From Coleophoma eucalyptorum (Eukaryota; Ascomycota; Leotiomycetes; Helotiales; Dermateaceae): DNA of 64,000 nucleotides. Shown piece after piece: positions 57,144 through 64,000 of the stretch (position 1 is the stretch's first letter; every line of letters begins with the position of its first letter). The stretch is taken from NCBI GenBank assembly GCA_026120035.1, contig JALRME010000019.1, positions 558,001-622,000 of the forward strand. The letters run 5' to 3'. Both the position numbers and the translations under genes were made by a program. The notes under the pieces were generated by a model, which worked only from the letters and a program-made list of their open reading frames with translations, was not told the DNA's origin and did no database searches.

Positions 57144-59334
57144 ATGGCACCAGATATCTCTCAGTTACCTTCAAGCGGGTACTCCGCACCTGGTTCGACT
57201 ACTTCGGAGTACCAGATCCCAGATATCACTTTCAAGGACCCTGCAAACCGGAAAATCAAGGTCTTGACTATTGGTGCTGGTGTTTCTGGTATATTGATGG
57301 CATATAACATACAGAAGCAATGTGAGAAGTAAGAGACAGGGTGTTCATGCTTTCTAGATTTGATATTCCTGCTAAGTCACAACTAGTGTTGAACATGTCA
57401 TTTACGAGAAGAACCGTGATATTGGAGGTACTTGGCTTGAGAATCGATGTAAGAATAAAACATGCTGCTTGCAAACATAATAATCTTTTCTGACCTCTGA
57501 AGATCCAGGATGTGCTTGCGATGTGCCCTCTCACGCTTATACGTACAATTTCGCACTCAAGTAAGTAATATTTGACAGGATGTTTCCATTGTTTTCCCGA
57601 AAGAGAACAGACGTTTGCGGTACAGTAGTAAATGCTGACGGAGAGAACATTCAGTCCGGAATGGCCTCGATACTCCAGCAAATCCAAAGATATATGGGAG
57701 TATCTAGACCTGGTTTGTGAGACTTTTGGCCTACGAAAGTACATGACTTTCAATACCAAAGTTGTGGGGTGCTATTGGAACGAGGACAAGGGATTGTGGA
57801 CAGTGAAAATGCAACAGACTATACCTGGTTCTTCGGAAGTCAGAGAAATTGAGGAGACTTGTGATTTACTGCTACACGCCACAGGAATTCTCAATCGCTT
57901 CAAGTGGCCCAAAATTGATGGCATTGATAGTTTCAAGGGCAGATTGATCCGTATGTATCTCCATATTAAGCGATACTACTGAAGACATAAGCTAATTATC
58001 TCAGACACTGCACAATGGCCTGATGACTACCAGGAAGAGCAATGGAAGGGTGAAGATGTTGCAATTATTGGCTCAGGAGCTTCTGCAATTCAAACACTAC
58101 CGAATATGCAACCACACGTTAAGCACATCGATACATTCGTTCGTACTGCTATATGGTTCATCTCGATTGCAGGCAACAACGGTCTTGGCACGGCATACAC
58201 AGAGGAAGAGAAGGCTGAGTTCAGAAACGACACTGCAAAACTCGTTGAACACGCGAAGAGTCTTGAGGACCAAGTCAATGGCCTCTGGGACGTCTTCTTC
58301 ACAGGAAGCAAGGCCCAGGAGGAGGCACAGAAACTATTTTCTGCTCGTATGGCTGAGTATATCAAAGACGAGCGGCTTCTCAAAGGGTTTACCCCGAATT
58401 TTGAGATTGGTTGCCGTCGGGTCACGCCAGGTAGGCTCGCATTCATAACATTTCTAATGGAATATCGCTAACAGGTTAGGCGACCCATACATGAAAGCCA
58501 TTCAGGCACCAAATGTTGATGTTCACTTCTCCACTGTCGATAAGATTACAGAGGACTCTGTAATTGACTCTAACGGTAAGGAATGTAAGGTTGACACAAT
58601 TGTGTGTGCTACAGGCTTTGACGTATCTTACCGCCCATACTTTCCAATCGTTGGCCAGAATGGTGTCGAGCTTTCAGAGAAATGGAAATTGTGCCCAGAA
58701 TCATACCTTGGCATCACCGTCCCAGATATGCCAAACTTTATTACTTTTATCGGGCCTACTTGGCCGGTAGAAAATGGCTCTGTCATGGGTCCTTTGGGAG
58801 CTGTTGCTCAATACGCCATCACTATGATTAAGAAGCTGCAAGTTGAGAATATAAGATCCATCGTGCCCAAGCAAGATGTAACGGATCAGTACAATGCTCA
58901 TACCCAAGAGTTTATCAAGCATACGGTCTGGGCTAGCAATTGTAGATCTTGGTACAGAGGTGAGTCTACTCTGAAGGCTCTGTGGATATGTGCTAACAAA
59001 TACAGACAACGAGACCGGCCGTGTCAATGCCGTTTATCCTGGTTCGTCGCTTCATTACATGCAAGTCATCGAACAACCAAGGTACGAAGACTACAGCATT
59101 ACGTATCATAACAAACATAACATGTAAGTCATTGACCAAGCTGTCTTGCAGCAGACACTAATATAGGTGACTAGGTGGGCTTTCCTTGGCCTTGGGTTCA
59201 CGATTGAGAATCGACTGGGTTTGCAAGGCGCCAACCAAAGCCCTTACCTTGCTGTGGAGAACATTGATCCGAAGTGGGCAGAGGTCATTAAACCTGATGC
59301 AAATAATCCTTTACGAGCCAAACAGAGACTGTAA
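57144..59334 (+). CDS. Baeyer-Villiger-type flavin monooxygenase
   Basis: Eight exons (57144-57328, 57387-57448, 57503-57560, 57655-57950, 58005-58430, 58480-58959, 59006-59123, 59175-59334) encode 594 aa. Two dinucleotide-binding motifs are visible: GAGVSG (residues 44-49) for FAD and GSGASA for NADPH. The Baeyer-Villiger fingerprint F-x-G-x3-H-x3-W-P/D is FKGRLIHTAQWP (195-206), interrupted by an intron between I and [22 protein letters not shown] is also typical. Such enzymes insert oxygen into ketones to make esters or lactones using NADPH and O2, and occur in steroid or secondary metabolism. The last intron is chosen so [11 protein letters not shown] is restored; the earlier acceptor would give a stop. 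The substrate is unknown. No N-terminal membrane signal. Confidence 0.9.
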
Positions 59335-59900
59335 AATGGTTCCATCAGAGAAGGGTTGCTAGAATCAAGCTGAAGATTTCACCGTATCTTGAGTTTCGAT
59401 ATGCCAATATAAGACAGAACGTGTGCATTGAAGAATATTGCGGTCCTTCTTGCTGGCACATAAGTGATTTACTATTGACAGCACTAATATGGTCATCTAA
59501 ACTTAATCAGATAGGTTGGTGGCCTGAACCTGTATTTCGGATGTTCTCAGACTAGAATGTTAGACTTGGCGCAGTGAATGAACGATGGAGATAAAGAGCC
59601 TCTAAGCACGTGAAAGATAATGGAAATTTGTGTAAGAGAGGCTTGATAATTATGAAGCCTTTCTAATTAAAGGTATAGGGCTGTGAGCCTGGTTATCGCT
59701 AGATCTCCTAGGTCACAGGCTAGTTTGTTCCTTTGCGTGCCAAGGTGGACTTGGAGGATAGAATGCCTTCCACCCTGTTAGTTTAGCAAACATGTTCTTG
59801 AGCCTCCTTCTATATTACAGCTCCGATCTTCTTTCTGCATCTGCTCAGCCAAACCTCGCCGAGGTTTGATCTTCACCCTTGCCAGTCTTGCATTTCCAGG
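59335..59900. other. Intergenic, tandem genes
   Basis: 566 bp between two plus-strand genes. No gene or clear motif; promoter for the next gene is expected here. Confidence 0.4.
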
Positions 59901-61764
59901 ATGGCTTTGGTCTTGCTACAGACCCCGCCGTTGCCTTGGGAGACTCGACCAAGACTTAAACAACAGCTCTTGCAGCCACAATCTTCTTACAACAACAGTG
60001 GATCGAACCAAGTGGAAACCGAGGAAGAAGATGGTCTTGGTATCAATTTCTACAAACCTGATGCTCAACTGCCCCCGTCCCCGTCTCCGGTTGCAACTGA
60101 GAAGCGAGCTGCGACTCCAGTGCAGATCGCCAAGGTAAAAGAGTGGGTTGCCGGGCATAGTACGGCCCGCAATAACGAGGCGCAGTCAACGGTGGTCCTC
60201 GAGAATCACAAGATTGAGAATCCGAATCCGAATCAGAATCAGACTCAGAACGAGGAGCAGGACATCGACGAGCTGGTGAAGGAAGCCAGAGACCCCATCG
60301 ACTTCATTGACGAGCTTCTAGAAGATAACTATCGTGCTCAGGCCGAGCACTTTTGTCGCAAGCCAAGTCGCAGTCAGAGCAGCACCAAGACAAACTCGCC
60401 TCGATCGGCTGTTTCGAGCCCCCTCGGATTCAGCTCTCCAGCACTGACATCCCCTCTCTTCCGAGGAGTCAGCAGCACCTTCTGCACGCCAACCCGACTA
60501 CCAAGAAATAGTAGCAACTCCGCCCCAATTCAGATACAACCACCACCACCAGCCAACAGTGCAACACCAGGCAGTTGTCAAGAAGAATTGGGAACGCCAG
60601 AGACCAACAAGACTCCGATCACACCAAATAGCAACGGCGTCTTCGATAGTCCGAAACTTGTCCCTTTCGAACTCCAACTTTACAAAACACGACCCACGGG
60701 ATTCTCTGCGACTCGCACTAGAACCTCTCCCAGTTTTGGCCACAGAATCAAAAATCTACCTACCTCAGGTCGCCAGGATCTCGATACCGCTCGTAAAAGT
60801 CCGTTCTATTTCACCAAAGCCGAACAGGATCTGATCGCAGCTCAAGTTGAAGCCAGACGTCCGTTCTGCAACCACCACCACGACTGCATAACTTGCTTAA
60901 ACAAGGAGTTTGCTTACTTCGAGAATAAAATCATGTCTACCTCAATGGAACCCGATACTCGCCAGCAAATTATCAACAACAACCGCTCTTTGCGGACCAT
61001 CAAGAACGTATGGTAGTCCTCCCTTGTCACAGTGGGTATATGCTAAAACGAGACAGGAACTTGAGGGTCTGCTTGAGCGCAACATCCTCACAGATGCGAT
61101 GTACGATGCCATCATGGCCCAGCTGCCCAACGAATCCCCCTTAAATGGCTCACTTCCAGCGCCCCGAAGTGCCTCTGCCGCTCCGACCGATGCCATGGCT
61201 CGCATGAACGTGAACGGTCCACCTCCAACATACCAGAACTCCACTGGAAATGCTCCTCCTCCTCCTCCACCCGCCCGAAACCCAACACCTTCCCGGCCAG
61301 AAGTTTGCCGCGCCGTTGCTTTATACCGTTATGCCGAACCAGAAGACTGTACATTTGAGGCTGGGGACCAGATTGCCGTTTATGAATACATGAATGCAGA
61401 GTGGTGGCTTGGAAAGAACATTCGCACGAACAAAGAGGGTGTTTTCCCAGCCAACTATGTTCAAGTTCAACAACAGCAACAACCAAATGGCGGATACTAC
61501 GGAGATCAAAAGGTCGGTATGGGAGGATACCCAGCACAACCTACCTATGCACAACCGCCTCCCGGCCCCGGTCAAAGCAATCCATACAACTCTGCTGTAC
61601 CTCCCATGGCAATCGCCGAAGGTGGAAATGAGCAACCTGCAGATGGAAAGCAGCCGTCAAAAGGAAGCGAGATGGGCAAGAAGTTTGGAAAGAAGCTTGG
61701 GAACGCTGCGATTTTTGGTGCTGGTGCCACTATTGGTGGTAACATTGTGAACTCGATCTTCTAA
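59901..61764 (+). CDS. SH3-domain protein (Lsb/Pin3-like) with a possible long N-terminal extension
   Basis: The core gene is an SH3 protein of the yeast Lsb1/Lsb2(Pin3) type. Exons 60933-61007 and 61057-61764 (49-nt intron) give 260 aa: a start (MSTSMEPDTRQQIINNNRSLRTIKN/ELEGLLER) as in Lsb proteins, a Pro-rich linker, and an SH3 domain (CRAVALYRYAEPEDCTFEAGDQIAVYEY...GVFPANYV). The C-terminus is Gln/Pro-rich and ends in FGAGATIGGNIVNSIF. Such proteins bind Las17/WASP and regulate actin. Upstream, the same frame is open back to ATG 59901 with no stop, adding 344 residues (Ser/Pro-rich, FYKPDAQLPPSP, CNHHHDCITCLNKEFAYFENKI); this would make 604 aa. Two overlapping or alternative transcripts, or a real fusion, are possible. 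Confidence 0.75.
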
Positions 61765-64000
61765 GATCATATAGTTCGTAATACCTTTGTTTTCCTTGTG
61801 TTTGCGTTTGCTTCCACATTATAGATAGGCGTTCCGGGTTTTCTTTGAGTAGGCATGCTTGTACCAACCAAGCTTTCACTTCATAGTAAATTGGTGAGAT
61901 TTTGAATGTTTTACCATCAGTAGTTTGGCATAGCTGAACCTACTGTTTGGCTTGAGGCAAAATCTTGTATCCTTTAATTGGCAAACAACAAAGTTTTTCT
62001 CAATTTCATCTTGTGCTCGACGAGGATCCTCGAACTTAAAAGCGCCAATATTCGTATTTCTTGTTTCTATCTAATCGTTCCTAGTGCCATGCTTCATCCC
62101 TCCGATTCCCCGTTTGTGATATATTTTCAATATAGCCTTCTTCCAAACCTTTTTGCCCTTCTCACCATTCTGTGGAATTCAACACCCCTCACGCCGGAAC
62201 ACAACTCCGTGATGTCATCGTCCCACCGACGTCGACGCGCCTCTTGATTCCCCTGCAATAAATGACAGTTCGAGGAGCAATGATAGGCACTCAAAAACGA
62301 TAGTCGCTCAGAACGACAGATCCAGACATATGATCAACCTGTCACATTATTGCTAACCCACTCAAGTTAAAAATAAGCGTATGTCACAGTAGGACGCTGG
62401 AAAACTTTCTTTGAACAATAAAGCTGCCGTCAATGTCATCCCCAAGTCTTTCGGGCACCAAGGATCCTACAAAGCACGGGCCAAAGAAGGGTGTTTTGTT
62501 GGGCACACCCATATTTGATCTTCTTGGGGATGCTTTGGACTGATACCATCTGTCAATTGTAATGGGGCAAAGTGGGGAAAATCCTCAAGTTTCATAGGGA
62601 TGGATGCAAAGTGGCCCGAAAGATATAATAGAGGATGTGCCCCTAAATAAGGTTTTCTAATATGTGATCAGCATGAAAGAGCAGATAGCGAGAACCTTGA
62701 ACGAGGTTACTGGGGCGTTTTTGTTGCTACGGTTTCATCTAGGAAATCACTGAAGTTTTCAAGATCGGTACAGGATATGTCATGGTGAATTGTCCTTTGG
62801 TACAGGTATTCTCTTGAATTTCTGTAATAGATCCAGCTATAGAAATAGCGATGGATTGAATGCTTTACAATATGAACATCTTTGGGGCTTTAGGGTCGCC
62901 AGTGAACTGTCTATCCGCCAACCGGGATTTATAGCAAACCGGGATTTATAGCACGGCACTTTTTTTTTATCTCTACCAAAATATAGACTCCAAGATTGGG
63001 TAGAGATTCAAGACTGGTAAAGCACAAGATTTCAAATGGGATTGAGGCTGTCTGCCAGAGCTCAGACCCAGAGCCATCAAGATAGCCGCATGATATTTGC
63101 GTGACAGAAGCACTTTCAAGAGATACCAACGCACAATCCCGAAGCAAAATCAGATTTTTATGGCGCTGTAGGAATATAAGAACCGGAAAGAACAGACTGA
63201 TTCACGGAAAGGCTTTCGTCCACTTCGCTTAATCATTCTTATTACCTTAACTTCCTTCGTGGATCACTGAAGCCATACAAGCTATATAGTCAACAGAAGA
63301 CTGCCTGACAAGCTCTTTTGCATGAAAAGAAAATCTCAAGTCGTAGTTGCTCGTAGGAGTGAGGGAGAGATGGCCAGAGAGAGTTCAAATTTGCTACCCC
63401 GATGAGTTGAAGCAAGCGAGTTTCCATCTTTTTCAGTCAGTTCGAAACCTCCTCATCCCATCTTTTTCAAGTAAATTTGCTCAAAGGTAGAGGTATTGTT
63501 TTCACCCCTGATACTGAGAAGCTTACCTGCATCAGTATTGTGCTATCGCCTGCGGATTGGATCACCCACAGGTTAGAAAGACCTGGTACCGGCCAATGAT
63601 ATTTTTATTGGCACATTCCTACTATCACAATCCCAAGACAGAAGACTATAGATCACTACAATAATGCGAAGATGGAGTAGGGAGGAGAGAGGGTACTTAA
63701 CCTACAAGGAAAAGAGCAAGAACGGACACAGACAGACTTATTAAGCCCATGGCTAGAAATGTACAGGCACTTTATGTGTTTTCTGGAAATAAGACTGAGG
63801 TAAAGATGGGATCAAGGATCATGGACACAAAAAGTCATCTGCAATAAGTGGGATTTTTTGAGGGCTTGGTGTTGGGGACCAGACTATAACGAGCTATCTG
63901 TAGACGTTGTCGGGCTGTGGGCTTGCACCATTTCCTCCTGTCTATAGATAGCAATAAGTAAAATCTGACTTCAGGATGGGCTTTGATATTATGTGATTCC
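61765..64000. other. Gene-poor stretch at right edge
   Basis: 2.2 kb with no gene I can support; open frames reach only about 90 codons. A 17-bp perfect tandem duplication lies at 62920-62953. The region may be the promoter or 3' flank of a gene outside the window. Confidence 0.4.
62920..62953. repeat. 17-bp perfect tandem duplication
   Basis: AACCGGGATTTATAGCA occurs twice in direct succession, with no mismatch. Confidence 0.9.

Noticed and set aside
60910..61060. Alternative start MLTSRIKSCLPQW for the SH3 protein
   Set aside because: That frame reads through the intron; the spliced N-terminus (NNNRSLRTIKN/ELEGLLER) matches the Lsb family.

Overview
The window reads as nuclear chromosomal DNA of a filamentous ascomycete (Pezizomycotina). 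The support is many short introns (about 46-144 nt, GT/AG, several with CTAAC-type branch sites), compact housekeeping genes of fungal type (ATP synthase subunit d, NAC alpha, eL14, SRP receptor alpha, Yif1, Msc7, Fat1, Eaf), and fungal families such as Zn2Cys6 regulators, heme-thiolate peroxygenase-like proteins and GH16. A Leotiomycete is my guess from overall protein flavour; the sequence alone does not prove it. No tRNA, rRNA, transposon, CRISPR or viral sequence was recognised. I support 27 protein-coding genes; splice models were built by eye, and every multi-exon model keeps an open reading frame to its stop.

Left part (about 1-28 kb) is accessory, metabolic and secreted in character: the end of a cellobiose-dehydrogenase-like GMC oxidoreductase; a mitochondrial PrpD-type 2-methylcitrate dehydratase; an aldo-keto reductase fused to a Rid domain, divergent from an amino-acid permease; a dienelactone hydrolase; a small Dabb protein; an Mpv17-family protein; a secreted heme-thiolate peroxygenase-like protein; then a run of class III aminotransferase, second amino-acid permease, Zn2Cys6 regulator and short-chain dehydrogenase; and a secreted Ser/Thr-rich tandem-repeat protein. 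Each permease shares its promoter with a divergent enzyme gene plausibly acting on nitrogenous substrates, and both shared promoters carry several HGATAR (AreA-type) sites. I read these as two small nutrient-use modules, by inference.

Middle and right part (about 30-62 kb) is mostly conserved cell biology: an HhH-GPD DNA glycosylase, Msc7-type aldehyde dehydrogenase, HSL-type esterase, ATP synthase subunit d, NAC alpha, ribosomal protein eL14, Fat1-type acyl-CoA synthetase, an RNase H-fold protein that has lost three of four catalytic acids, SRP receptor alpha divergent from Yif1, a secreted GH16 glucanase, the elongation factor Eaf, a Baeyer-Villiger-type flavin monooxygenase with a CGG-N5-CCG palindrome in its promoter, and an SH3 (Lsb/Pin3-type) protein whose frame is open for another 344 codons upstream.

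Gene-poor stretches (12,954-15,876; 27,678-29,912; 39,534-40,996; 49,358-51,309; 52,153-54,960; 61,765-64,000) hold no gene I can support, apart from a weak candidate intronic box C/D snoRNA near 40,000-40,097 and some simple repeats. The most unusual items are the aldo-keto reductase-Rid fusion with the Rid arginine missing, the catalytically dead RNase H protein, the higher-order repeat protein and the N-terminally extended SH3 protein.
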